Source of the DNA: Solirubrobacter taibaiensis
Lineage (GTDB): Bacteria; Actinomycetota; Thermoleophilia; Solirubrobacterales; Solirubrobacteraceae
Reading direction: 5' to 3'
Assembly (NCBI GenBank): GCA_027587225.1
Contig: JAPDDQ010000028.1
Coordinates: 38,003 to 102,002, forward strand
DNA: 64,000 nt
Program-made: the position numbers and the translations under genes
Shown here: piece by piece, positions 7,504 to 14,580 of the stretch
Numbering within the stretch: position 1 is the stretch's first letter
Layout of the letters: each line of letters opens with the position of its first letter
Notes under the pieces: generated by a model
Told to the model about the DNA's origin: nothing
The model's input: only the letters and a program-made list of their open reading frames with translations
The model's database searches: none

Positions 7504-9474
7504 ATGCACGAGCAAGCTGCCACGGCGCAGCTGACCCTCTTGGCGCGCGTGGGGGCCATTCTCGGTTCGGGTCTCGCCCGCCAGCAGACGCTCGAACGCG
7601 TCGCGGAGCTGCTCGTCCCGGCGTTCGCGGGCTGGTGCGCGATCGACCTCGAAGGCGAGGACGGGGAGCTCGAACGGCGCGTCGCGCTCCCCAAGGCGTT
7701 CCCGCCGCTGCCGCCGGACGCGCCGCACGGCCCCGCGATCGTCATGCGCACGGGCGAGCCGGAGCTGGTGCGCGAGATCAACGAGGACGCGCTCTTCGCC
7801 GCCTCGCGCGGCAACTGGGGCCGGCTCGCCGAGATGCGGGCGCTGAAGCTCAAGTCGGCGCTGTGCGTGCCGCTCTCGACGGGCACGCGCGTGATCGGGA
7901 CGCTCTCGCTGCTGGCGACGGAACGCCACTACGGCAACGCGGACGTCGAGCTGATGACGGAGATCGCGCGCCGCTCGGCGGCCGCGATCGAGTCCGACCG
8001 GACCCGGGCGCGGACGCAGATGCTGTTCGAGGCGTCGCCGACGCCGATGTGGGTCTACGACTTCGACAGTCTGCGGTTCCTCGCCGTCAACGACGCCACC
8101 GTCGAGCGCTACGGCTACGACCGCAACGAGTTCCTCGGCGGGATGACGATCAAGGACATCCGCCCGCCGGAGGAGGTCGCGCTGCTGCTCGCCGACATCA
8201 CCAGCCACGGTGGCGCCGGCTCACGCGAGGCCAAGGAGTGGCGCCATCTGCTCCGTGACGGCTCGGAGATCGACGTCGAGGTCACCACCGGGCGGATCGA
8301 CTTCGAGGGCCATCACGCCGTGCTCGTCGTGGCGCACGACGTCAGCGAGCGCAAGCGGCTCGAGCGCCGGCTCACGGACGCGGAGAAGATGGAGGCCATC
8401 GGGCGGCTCGCCGGCGGCGTCGCGCACGACTTCAACAACCTGCTGACCGTGATCTCGGGCTACACCGAGATCCTGCTCGCCCGCGACGGCGGCGAGGAGC
8501 TGGAGGAGATCGCCCGCGCCGCGCGCCAGGCGGCGGGCCTCACGCGCCAGCTGCTGGCCTTCAGCCGGCGCCAGGTGCTGCACCCGAAGGTGCTGGACCT
8601 GAACGAGATCGTCGCCGGCATGGAGTCGATGCTGCATCGCATCATCGGCGACGACGTGAGCGTGGCGACGCGGCTCGCGGCGGACCTCTCGGCCGTCGAG
8701 GCCGACCGCGCGCAGATCGAGCGCGTGATCCTCAACCTCGCCGCCAACGCCCGCGACGCGATGCCGCACGGCGGCGCGCTCACGCTCGAGACCCGCAACG
8801 TCGAGCTCGAGGCCCACGGCACGGACGAGCTCACGGGCCCACACGTGCTGCTCGCCGTCTCCGACACCGGCGTCGGCATGGACGACAAGACCCGCGCACA
8901 CCTGTTCGAGCCGTTCTTCACCACCAAGCAGGGCGGCGAGGGCACGGGCCTGGGGCTCGCGACCGTGTTCGGCGTGGTCAAGCAGAGCGGCGGCGGCATC
9001 TACGTCTACAGCGAGCGCGGCAGCGGTACCACGTTCAAGATCTACCTGCCGGCGCAGGACTGCCCCGCCGGCGAGACGCCGGCGGTGACGCGCGAGCCCG
9101 AGCCGGCCGCGGGGACCGAGACCGTGCTCGTGGTCGAAGACGACGCGAACGTCCGCGAGCTCGTCCGCCTGCTGCTGGAAGGCAACGGCTACACGGTCCT
9201 GACCGCCCAAGGTCCCGACGAGGCCATACGCGTGTGCACGGAGCTGGGCGTGGACCTGCTGCTGACCGACGTCGTGATGCCGGACGTCGGCGGCCAGGAG
9301 CTGGCCGAGCTTGTCGCCGCGGCCGTCCCGGACATGCGCATCCTGTTCATGTCGGGCTATTCCGACGCGGCCGTACATCGTCACGGCGTGCTGGGCGAGA
9401 GCGCGGCCTTCATCGAGAAGCCGTTCACCGAGCGGGCGCTGACGGCGAAGGTGCGCGAGGTCCTGGACGCCTAG
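7504..9474 (+). CDS. Hybrid sensor histidine kinase (GAF-PAS-HK-receiver)
   Basis: 656 residues. GAF domain at about 20-165; PAS at about 175-290 ('MLFEASPTPMWVYDFDSLRF', 'FLGGMTIKDIRPPEE', 'VAHDVSERKRLERRL'); phosphoacceptor helix with His308 in 'GGVAHDFNNLLTVISGYTEI'; HATPase at about 395-515 with the N box 'NLAANARDAMPHGG', 'VSDTGVGMD' and 'GTGLGLATVFGVVKQSGG'. A C-terminal receiver from about 535 carries phosphoacceptor Asp589 in 'DLLLTDVVMPDVGG' and the switch Lys in 'AAFIEKPFT'. No membrane segment, so it is a cytosolic sensor; ligand unknown. The HDFNN-type H box with a C-terminal receiver is common in environmental bacteria. No separate output regulator is adjacent. Confidence 0.93.
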   Translation: MHEQAATAQLTLLARVGAILGSGLARQQTLERVAELLVPAFAGWCAIDLEGEDGELERRVALPKAFPPLPPDAPHGPAIVMRTGEPELVREINEDALFAASRGNWGRLAEMRALKLKSALCVPLSTGTRVIGTLSLLATERHYGNADVELMTEIARRSAAAIESDRTRARTQMLFEASPTPMWVYDFDSLRFLAVNDATVERYGYDRNEFLGGMTIKDIRPPEEVALLLADITSHGGAGSREAKEWRHLLRDGSEIDVEVTTGRIDFEGHHAVLVVAHDVSERKRLERRLTDAEKMEAIGRLAGGVAHDFNNLLTVISGYTEILLARDGGEELEEIARAARQAAGLTRQLLAFSRRQVLHPKVLDLNEIVAGMESMLHRIIGDDVSVATRLAADLSAVEADRAQIERVILNLAANARDAMPHGGALTLETRNVELEAHGTDELTGPHVLLAVSDTGVGMDDKTRAHLFEPFFTTKQGGEGTGLGLATVFGVVKQSGGGIYVYSERGSGTTFKIYLPAQDCPAGETPAVTREPEPAAGTETVLVVEDDANVRELVRLLLEGNGYTVLTAQGPDEAIRVCTELGVDLLLTDVVMPDVGGQELAELVAAAVPDMRILFMSGYSDAAVHRHGVLGESAAFIEKPFTERALTAKVREVLDA

Positions 9475-10532
9475 AGCGTCGCCGGCGGGCCCTTGCGGCT
9501 CGCGCTGTCGTAGCGGTGCTCCTCGAAGTCGACGATCGACGGGCGGCCGACGCCGAACACGTTGACGAGGTCAGGGAGCCGCATGCCGACCTTCGGCGTG
9601 CCGGCCTGGCGCTTGCGCAGCGGCATTCCGGTCGCGTCCTCGAGCTCGCCGACCTCCTCGGTGACCGGGCCCCGCTCCGTGCGGTGGTCGACCTGGTAGC
9701 CGCGGTCGTTGCCGCCGATCGTGCGCAGGTGGCGGGTCTGCGGGTCGTAGGAGTGGACCATCACGATGTGGTTGGGGCGCCCGTCGGCCTCGTGGTCCAG
9801 CAGCGCGATGTCGCCGGCGCGGATGTCGAGTGCCTCCCCGCCTTGCAGATCCTCGTTCGTGAGCCACTGTCGCTTGGACCCGCGCTGCGCGTGGTACTCG
9901 TCGAGCGCGTGCCACTGGTCCTCGGCGTGGATCCACTTCTTGACCCGGGCCTGCGGGCCGAACGCGTACCGGTACTGGAAGTAGTCGTGCACGTTCTTGA
10001 CGTGGAAGTAGCCGGACTTGAGCTCCCGGTCCAGGTCGGACTGCAGGAACTTCTCGACGGCGAAGAAGCCGCACCAGTTCAGGTTCTTGCCCATCTCGAC
10101 CTCCGTGTACGCCGTCTCGTGGGCGTCCTCGGGGTTCAGCAACGCGCCCTCGGCGGTCGCGACGGCCTCGAGCTGGATCGCGGCGAGCACCATGTCCTGC
10201 ACGGTGGGGTTCGGGTGCTGTTTGCTCGTCCCGAGCGCGCGCAGCTTCGCGAGCCACGGCCCGTCGAACTGGCGCAGCGCGAGCGTACGCCGGCGGCGCT
10301 CCTCCTCGTCCGGTGCCAGCTGCATCGCGATGAAGAGCGGATGGCGACCCGTCGCGAGCTGCTCCATCACCTGCTCCACGTCCTCCTCCTCAGGGCCGCG
10401 GAAGCGGGCGAGATGGCGAACGACGGCCTGGTTGCCCGCGCTCTGCTGGAGGGCGAGCAACGGGTGCGGAGAGGCGGCCGCGCGGCGCCGCTGCGCGGCG
10501 ACTTCAGGTTCCCGGCGCGCTGTGGTTCTCAT
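9471..10532 (-). CDS. Cysteine-peptidase/amidase-like protein with an AGN-type N-terminal motif
   Basis: 353 residues from ATG 10532; a GTG nine codons upstream is the alternative. Residues about 1-45 are basic and disordered and contain 'LLALQQSAGNQAVVRHL', resembling the LQ-x-x-AGN-x-AV motif of DUF4157-type proteins and cargo of extracellular contractile injection systems. The C-terminal two thirds resembles a CHAP/NlpC-P60-like fold: a candidate nucleophile in 'NLNWCGFFAVEKFLQ' (about 155-170), His in 'PNHIVMVHSYD' and an acidic residue in 'TIGGNDRG'. There is no signal peptide or membrane segment. No contractile-system structural genes are in the window, so cargo status is inference. Confidence 0.55.
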   Translation of the reverse strand: MRTTARREPEVAAQRRRAAASPHPLLALQQSAGNQAVVRHLARFRGPEEEDVEQVMEQLATGRHPLFIAMQLAPDEEERRRRTLALRQFDGPWLAKLRALGTSKQHPNPTVQDMVLAAIQLEAVATAEGALLNPEDAHETAYTEVEMGKNLNWCGFFAVEKFLQSDLDRELKSGYFHVKNVHDYFQYRYAFGPQARVKKWIHAEDQWHALDEYHAQRGSKRQWLTNEDLQGGEALDIRAGDIALLDHEADGRPNHIVMVHSYDPQTRHLRTIGGNDRGYQVDHRTERGPVTEEVGELEDATGMPLRKRQAGTPKVGMRLPDLVNVFGVGRPSIVDFEEHRYDSASRKGPPATL

Positions 10533-10612
10533 GGGACGTTCACGGTCCCAGCGGAGCACCGTCCGCGCGGTGTGGCTGCCCGTACGGCCCCTGTCGCGCC
10601 GCCGCCAGAAAC

Positions 10613-10660
10613 CTAAAGAGGGACAGTCCCTCTTTAGATAGAGGGCCTGGCCCTTTATCT
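10613..10660. repeat. Two tandem, overlapping 25-bp palindromes (REP-like)
   Basis: Palindrome 1: CTAAAGAGGGAC (10613-10624), centre A, GTCCCTCTTTAG (10626-10637), a perfect 12-bp stem. Palindrome 2: AGATAGAGGGCC (10636-10647), centre T, GGCCCTTTATCT (10649-10660), one G/T wobble. They share two bases and the same TA(A/G)AGGG core. The kinase stop codon (minus strand) lies inside palindrome 2. They could act as a terminator, but the perfect centre-symmetric form and low local GC resemble mobile REP-type palindromes. Confidence 0.7.
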
Positions 10661-11545
10661 ACGGCCGAGGGTCATGCGGTGCGGAAGCGCGGCGACGAGC
10701 GGTTCGAGGGCGGTGGCGAAGGCGCGGGCGGTGGGGCGGGCGGCCGGGTCCGGGTCCAGGCCGGCGAGGAGGACCTCGGCGAGCGCAGAAGGGGTGCGGC
10801 GGGGAAGCGGGGCGGGGGTGGTGCTCAGCTGCGGCCAGCGGTGCTCGCACGGCGGGAAGGGGCGCGTGCCGGTGAGGCCGGTGTAGAGCGTGGCCGCGAG
10901 GCCGAAGATGTCGGCGGGCGGGCCGAGCCGGCCGTCGGGCTCGCACTGCTCGGGGGCCATGTAGGCGTCGGTGCCGATCGGGGCGCGCAGCGCGGCGGCC
11001 TCGGCCACCGTGCGGGCGACGGACAGGTCGATCAGGCGCGGCGGGCCGCCCATGACGATGTTGCTCGGCTTGACGTCGAGGTGCACGATGCCCTCGCCGG
11101 CCAGGTAGTGCAGGGCGGAGGCGACGTGCAACCCCAAAGGCAGGATCTGCTCGAGCGCGAGCGTATGGCCGTCGGCGAGCAGCTCATCGAGTGTCGGTCC
11201 GTCGAGATGCTCGAGCACGAGATGGGGAAAGCCGCCCTCGGCCACGGAGCCGAACCCGCGGACGACGACGGGGTGGCCGAGCTGCTCGAGCAGGGCGGCC
11301 TCGCGGCGCAGGTCGTCCAGGGCGGTCGGGTCCGCGGCGTGATCCGGGCGCAGGACCTTGGCCACGAGCACGGCGAGGCGGTGGTCGTCCCAGACGAGCA
11401 TCGCCTCGTAGCGGCGCCCGCCGCCGATCCGGCGCAGCACGGTCCGGCCCGGGGCGAGCTCGTCACCCTCGGCGAACCCCCAGGTGGGTCGCGAACGCGG
11501 TCTCTCCTGCTCCCACGGCGGCGAGTAGGCGACCGTCGAGTCCAT
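10655..11545 (-). CDS. Soluble Ser/Thr protein kinase
   Basis: 296 residues, essentially one kinase domain. Candidate ATP-binding Lys63 in 'VLVAKVLRP'; alpha-C Glu82 in 'LRREAALLEQL'; catalytic loop 155-161 reads HLDVKPSN (Asp157, Lys159); the metal motif is DLS at 173-175 instead of DFG; the activation segment ends 'GTDAYMAPEQC'; then 'DIFGLAATLYTGLTGTRPF' and the C-lobe Arg in 'DPAARPTARAF'. The Gly loop (RIGGGRRYEA) is divergent. Unlike PknB it has no membrane anchor or PASTA domains. The small membrane protein gene upstream overlaps its ATG by 1 nt. Substrates unknown. Confidence 0.9.
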   Translation of the reverse strand: MDSTVAYSPPWEQERPRSRPTWGFAEGDELAPGRTVLRRIGGGRRYEAMLVWDDHRLAVLVAKVLRPDHAADPTALDDLRREAALLEQLGHPVVVRGFGSVAEGGFPHLVLEHLDGPTLDELLADGHTLALEQILPLGLHVASALHYLAGEGIVHLDVKPSNIVMGGPPRLIDLSVARTVAEAAALRAPIGTDAYMAPEQCEPDGRLGPPADIFGLAATLYTGLTGTRPFPPCEHRWPQLSTTPAPLPRRTPSALAEVLLAGLDPDPAARPTARAFATALEPLVAALPHRMTLGRR

Positions 11546-11826
11546 CAGTCCGAGTCGTCCAGCGTGAGCGTGTACTTCGACCCGGCGAGCGGGCCGATGG
11601 CGTGATCGGACGGGTTCACGACGAGGACGCCGAGCGGAGCTCCGACGGCGAGCAAGACGGTCGCCACGGCTGCGGCGAACACGCGCGGGAGGGTCCGCTG
11701 ATCGACCGCGGTGGGTTCGTCGGCGAGGGCCAGGAAGGCGTGGGCAAGCGGCTGGGGCATGGCAAACGGGCGCGTCGACGGGGCAGTCGACGTCGCGGCG
11801 TGTCCTTCCCTGACCTGCCGCTCCAC
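11545..11826 (-). CDS. Small single-pass membrane protein
   Basis: 93 residues from GTG 11826; an ATG at 11760 would give 71. One hydrophobic segment, 'VFAAAVATVLLAVGAPLGVLVV', follows a charged cytoplasmic stretch ('LALADEPTAVDQRTL'); the tail ends 'TLTLDDSD'. The stop overlaps the kinase ATG by one base, so the two are translationally coupled, and it may localise or be a substrate of the kinase (inference). No family recognised. Confidence 0.6.
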   Translation of the reverse strand: MERQVREGHAATSTAPSTRPFAMPQPLAHAFLALADEPTAVDQRTLPRVFAAAVATVLLAVGAPLGVLVVNPSDHAIGPLAGSKYTLTLDDSD

Positions 11827-11889
11827 AATCCCGCTTTACGGGATGTCAACAGGTCTTGACGTCCTCCCGTCGGGTGGCCCTGCGATCCT

Positions 11890-13062
11890 GTGGCCGCAAC
11901 CATGGTCACGGAGGCCGTCCTCGCCGCGCTGGTCGCCTTCGCCGTGGCGGCCGCGCTCACGCCGCTCGCGGCGCGCTTTGCGCGGCGTATCGGCGCGGTC
12001 GATCAACAAAAGGACATCGGGCTGGCCAAGGACGCGACGCCGCTGCTCGGCGGCCTGGCGATCTTCGGCGGCGCGCTCGTGGCGGGTCTCTTGTTCCTGC
12101 CCGACAACGACCGGACTGAAGGAATCCTTGCAGCGGCGGCGCTGATCACGATCGTGGGCGCGCTCGACGACCGTTTCGAGCTGCCGCCGATCGTCAAGCT
12201 CGCCGGTCAGTTCCTCGCGGCGGGCGTGCTCGTGATGTCCGGCGTCGTCGTGGACGCGTTCACGTTCCCGTTCCTGCACCGGGTCGAGCTGGGCGAGTTC
12301 GGTGGGCCGCTGACGATGTTCGCGCTCGTGCTGTTGATGAACATCGTCAACTTCTCCGACGGCGCGGACGGGCTCGCCGCGGGCGTGTGCGCGATCGCGG
12401 CGGTGGCCTTCGCGATCATCGCGTTCGACCTCGGGCGCCGCACGGCCGGGACGCTGTCGGCGATCACCGCCGGCGCCGCGCTCGGCTTCCTGCTCTGGAA
12501 CTTTCCCCCCGCGAAGATCTTCATGGGGGACTGCGGCTCGAACCTGCTCGGGCTCTTACTCGGGGCCGTGATCGTGGAGGGCACGCTCAAGACCAACGCG
12601 TTGATCGCGCTCGTCGGGCCGCTCGTCGTGCTCGCCGTGCCGCTGCTGGACACGGGCTTCGTGGTGCTCAAGCGGATCAAGTACCGGCGCCCGATCTACC
12701 GCGGGGATTCGAACCACTTCCATCACCGCTTCTACCGGATGAAGTGGTCCACGCGACGCTCGATCCTGTGGCTGTACGCGTGGACGTTCGTGATGGCCGG
12801 CACGGCGGTCGCGCTGCGCTTCATCCCGTACTCTCAGCGCGGCGGCGAGCTCGTCGCCGGCTGGGCCGCGCTGATGGGCGCCTTGCTGGCGCTGTGCGTG
12901 GCCTTGAGCCTCTACCTGATCTGGGTGCTGGAGATCATCAAGCTCCGTCGCGTCCGTGAGTGGCAGCTGCGCCGCACCGACCCGGACACGTCCGAGCACG
13001 ACATCGACGAGCGGGTCGACCACGACCTCGAGACCGGCGAGTTCGGCCAAGTCCGAGGATGA
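11890..13062 (+). CDS. wecA: Undecaprenyl-phosphate GlcNAc-1-phosphate transferase family (WecA/TagO/MraY-like)
   Basis: 390 residues from GTG 11890; ATG 11902 is equally possible. About ten membrane segments. Active-site motifs of the polyprenyl-phosphate HexNAc-1-P transferases are present: 'LITIVGALDDRFELPP' (DD motif, about 95), 'MNIVNFSDGADGLAAG' (about 155), 'FMGDCGSNLLGLLLG' (about 215), and the His motif 'DSNHFHHRFYRMKWS' (about 280), which marks WecA/TagO rather than MraY. It transfers a sugar-1-phosphate to the lipid carrier, the first step of envelope polysaccharide or teichoic-type polymer synthesis. The sugar-nucleotide genes at 37.5-41 kb and the LCP protein at 34.7 kb are plausible pathway partners. 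Confidence 0.88.
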   Translation: MAATMVTEAVLAALVAFAVAAALTPLAARFARRIGAVDQQKDIGLAKDATPLLGGLAIFGGALVAGLLFLPDNDRTEGILAAAALITIVGALDDRFELPPIVKLAGQFLAAGVLVMSGVVVDAFTFPFLHRVELGEFGGPLTMFALVLLMNIVNFSDGADGLAAGVCAIAAVAFAIIAFDLGRRTAGTLSAITAGAALGFLLWNFPPAKIFMGDCGSNLLGLLLGAVIVEGTLKTNALIALVGPLVVLAVPLLDTGFVVLKRIKYRRPIYRGDSNHFHHRFYRMKWSTRRSILWLYAWTFVMAGTAVALRFIPYSQRGGELVAGWAALMGALLALCVALSLYLIWVLEIIKLRRVREWQLRRTDPDTSEHDIDERVDHDLETGEFGQVRG

Positions 13063-13065
13063 ACT

Positions 13066-13081
13066 GTGCGGCTAACCGCAC
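13066..13081. repeat. Small hairpin just after wecA
   Basis: GTGCGG, loop CTAA, CCGCAC, starting 4 nt after the wecA stop. No T-tract follows; at best a weak terminator. Confidence 0.3.
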
Positions 13082-13111
13082 TTGCGCGCACCGTGCACGA
13101 GCCGGTACCTT
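13082..13111 (+). promoter_or_regulatory. Possible promoter TTGCGC-N18-TACCTT
   Basis: A -35-like TTGCGC (13082-13087) and a -10-like TACCTT (13106-13111), 18 bp apart, upstream of the small ORF at 13164 and its strong Shine-Dalgarno sequence. Weak match, reported because the region otherwise lacks an expression signal. Confidence 0.25.
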
Positions 13112-13163
13112 GCTCTGGACACGATCAATCGACCGGCCGATGCCCGGGGAGGTGAGCAGGACC

Positions 13164-13247
13164 GTGATGACCAAGGACGCGATTTTCTCAGCAGTTGAAG
13201 GCGGCGTTCTCCGTCACGCCTTCGTCCTGCTCGCGTCGAACGATTGA
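13164..13247 (+). CDS. Possible 26-27-residue small protein or leader peptide
   Basis: GTG-ATG start pair at 13164/13167 preceded by a strong GGGGAGGTGA (13146-13155), though the spacing is slightly long. The product begins MTKDAIFSAVEGGVLRH and ends in LLASND. A 10-bp stem hairpin follows six nucleotides after the stop. No family recognised. Leader-peptide attenuation of the next small gene or an independent microprotein are both possible; it could also be chance. Confidence 0.35.
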   Translation: MMTKDAIFSAVEGGVLRHAFVLLASND

Positions 13248-13252
13248 GTTTC

Positions 13253-13284
13253 GGTCGCGGGCAGTCCATCTGCCGCCCGCGACC
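13253..13284 (+). terminator. Strong hairpin after the small ORF
   Basis: GGTCGCGGGC (13253-13262), 12-nt loop, GCCCGCGACC (13275-13284), perfect 10-bp stem; GCAG/CTGC inside can extend it past a bulge. The following bases (TCCTCTGAAT) are only mildly T-rich, so termination or attenuation is a guess. Confidence 0.4.
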
Positions 13285-13367
13285 TCCTCTGAATAGCCCC
13301 GAGGTCTTGCAGCGTCCCGTCGCGGACGTGCGGGCGGCTCCGTTCAACACCACTGGAGCCAATCGAA

Positions 13368-13562
13368 ATGCATTCCCTGAATCAGGCCGTCTTGGGTCAC
13401 GTCGTCGCCGCAGAACGCGCCGACCGGTCCCGAATCCGTGCGGTGACTCCGCAGCGACCGGAACGCCCGCCCAGTACGCCTTTGCGCGCCCGGGCGGCCT
13501 ACGTCACCGGCCGGCTGGCGCGCCGCCTGGACCGCGAGACGGCCCGTCGCGCAGTCATCTGA
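13368..13562 (+). CDS. Small basic protein of unknown function
   Basis: 64 residues from ATG 13368, preceded by TGGAG at 13354-13358 with good spacing. Sequence starts MHSLNQAVLGHVVAAERADR and ends in an Arg-rich amphipathic helix ('VTGRLARRLDRETARRAV'). Composition differs from the Arg/Pro shadow frames nearby. No domain recognised; predicted soluble. It stands alone between hairpins at 13253 and 13577. Confidence 0.5.
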   Translation: MHSLNQAVLGHVVAAERADRSRIRAVTPQRPERPPSTPLRARAAYVTGRLARRLDRETARRAVI

Positions 13563-13576
13563 TCGAGTGAGTTCCG

Positions 13577-13604
13577 CGGGACCCCGGATATTCTCGGGGT
13601 CCCG
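13577..13604 (+). repeat. 10-bp stem hairpin ending on the cupin start codon
   Basis: CGGGACCCCG (13577-13586), 8-nt loop, CGGGGTCCCG (13595-13604). The last base is the G of the cupin GTG. It may terminate the small gene upstream, but there is no T-tract, and if transcribed through it would fold the only ribosome-binding region in front of the cupin gene. Confidence 0.5.
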
Positions 13605-13972
13605 TGGAGATCACCCGCCTCGAACATCGAGAGTCGTTCATCACCGCCGACGGCTCGTCCATCCGCGAGCTCGCGGGCATCCCGTCCGGCAACTCGGTCA
13701 ACCAGTCGTTGGCCGAAGCGACGGTCCCACCGAGCGGCGAGACGTTCGAGCACTACCACCGGGTCTCCGAGGAGATCTATTCCTTCACTTCCGGCGCCGG
13801 CCGCATGCGCCTGGGTGAGGAAGAGGCCAACGTCAAAGCGGGCGACACCGTCGTGATCCCGCCGGGCGTCAAGCACAAGCTGTGGAACCCGGGCGGCGAG
13901 CCGCTCGTCCTGCTGTGCTGCTGCTCGCCCGCGTACTCGCACGAGGACACCGTCCTCCTCGAGGGCGAATGA
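13604..13972 (+). CDS. Single-domain cupin protein
   Basis: 122 residues from GTG 13604. Cupin motif 1: 'SGETFEHYHRVSEEIYSFTSGAG' (His, His and Glu metal ligands, about 45-65). Motif 2: 'AGDTVVIPPGVKHKLWNPG' (His ligand near 90). Size and motifs fit small metal-binding cupins of the mannose-6-phosphate isomerase-like or dioxygenase-like type; reaction unknown. 'VLLCCCSPAY' near the C-terminus has three consecutive Cys. No Shine-Dalgarno is free because of the hairpin. Overlaps the following lipoprotein by 4 nt. Confidence 0.8.
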   Translation: MEITRLEHRESFITADGSSIRELAGIPSGNSVNQSLAEATVPPSGETFEHYHRVSEEIYSFTSGAGRMRLGEEEANVKAGDTVVIPPGVKHKLWNPGGEPLVLLCCCSPAYSHEDTVLLEGE

Positions 13973-14580
13973 GGCGCGTCGCGCTGCTCGCGGCCGTCGC
14001 CGCGCTCGCCGCGGGCTGCGGCCAGGCCAAGGACGAGGGGATCTCCGGCGGCGGCAAAGTGATCGGGCGCACCGTCACGGTCTATTCGCTGACGGCCGAC
14101 CCGGGCGATACCAACCGCTCCTTCGTCGACGGCGAGAAGCTCGCGCTGTCCGATGCGGGCGGCAAGGCCGGCGACTTCGCGATCAACTTCACGTCGCTCG
14201 ACCTCGGCACCGACGAGGACGCGCAGGCCGAGGCCACCCGGCGCGCGATCAACGACCCGCAGGTGATCGCCGCGATCGCCGACGCCACCCGCGTGACGAT
14301 CCCGCTGTTCAACGCCGCGGGCATCTTGCAGGTCGCGCCGAGCGGCGACATGAGCCTGACGTCCAACCCGAACGAGCTGCCGTCCGGCAAGTCCACGGTC
14401 GGGGGGCTGGAAGGCGCCGTCCCGGCCGGCTTCGCCGAGCGCTACGAGGCGGCCTTCGATCGCGCGCCGGATCAGAACGCGGAGAACGGCTACCGCGCGA
14501 TGGCCGCGACCCTTGCCGCCATCAAGACCGCGGGCGCGGCCGGCAACGACCGCACCCGGGTCATCGACTCCTATCTCTAG
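13969..14580 (+). CDS. Shortened periplasmic-binding-protein-like lipoprotein
   Basis: 203 residues. ATG 13969 overlaps the cupin stop (ATGA). Lipoprotein signal MRRVALLAAVAALAAGC with lipobox LAAG-C, so Cys17 is lipidated. The mature part resembles branched-chain-type substrate-binding proteins: 'VYSLTADPGDTN', 'GEKLALSDAGGKAG', 'IPLFNAAGILQVAPSGD', then directly 'FAERYEAAFDRAPDQNAENGYRAMAATLAAIKTAG'. These family proteins are normally about 350-400 residues; here the N-terminal lobe joins the C-terminal helix with the second lobe missing. No permease genes nearby. Either a degenerate gene or a repurposed one-lobe sensor; the frame is intact. Confidence 0.7.
   Translation: MRRVALLAAVAALAAGCGQAKDEGISGGGKVIGRTVTVYSLTADPGDTNRSFVDGEKLALSDAGGKAGDFAINFTSLDLGTDEDAQAEATRRAINDPQVIAAIADATRVTIPLFNAAGILQVAPSGDMSLTSNPNELPSGKSTVGGLEGAVPAGFAERYEAAFDRAPDQNAENGYRAMAATLAAIKTAGAAGNDRTRVIDSYL

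Noticed and set aside
11856..11889. TTGACG upstream of wecA as a -35
   Set aside because: No acceptable -10 at normal spacing; GATCCT would need a 22-bp spacer.
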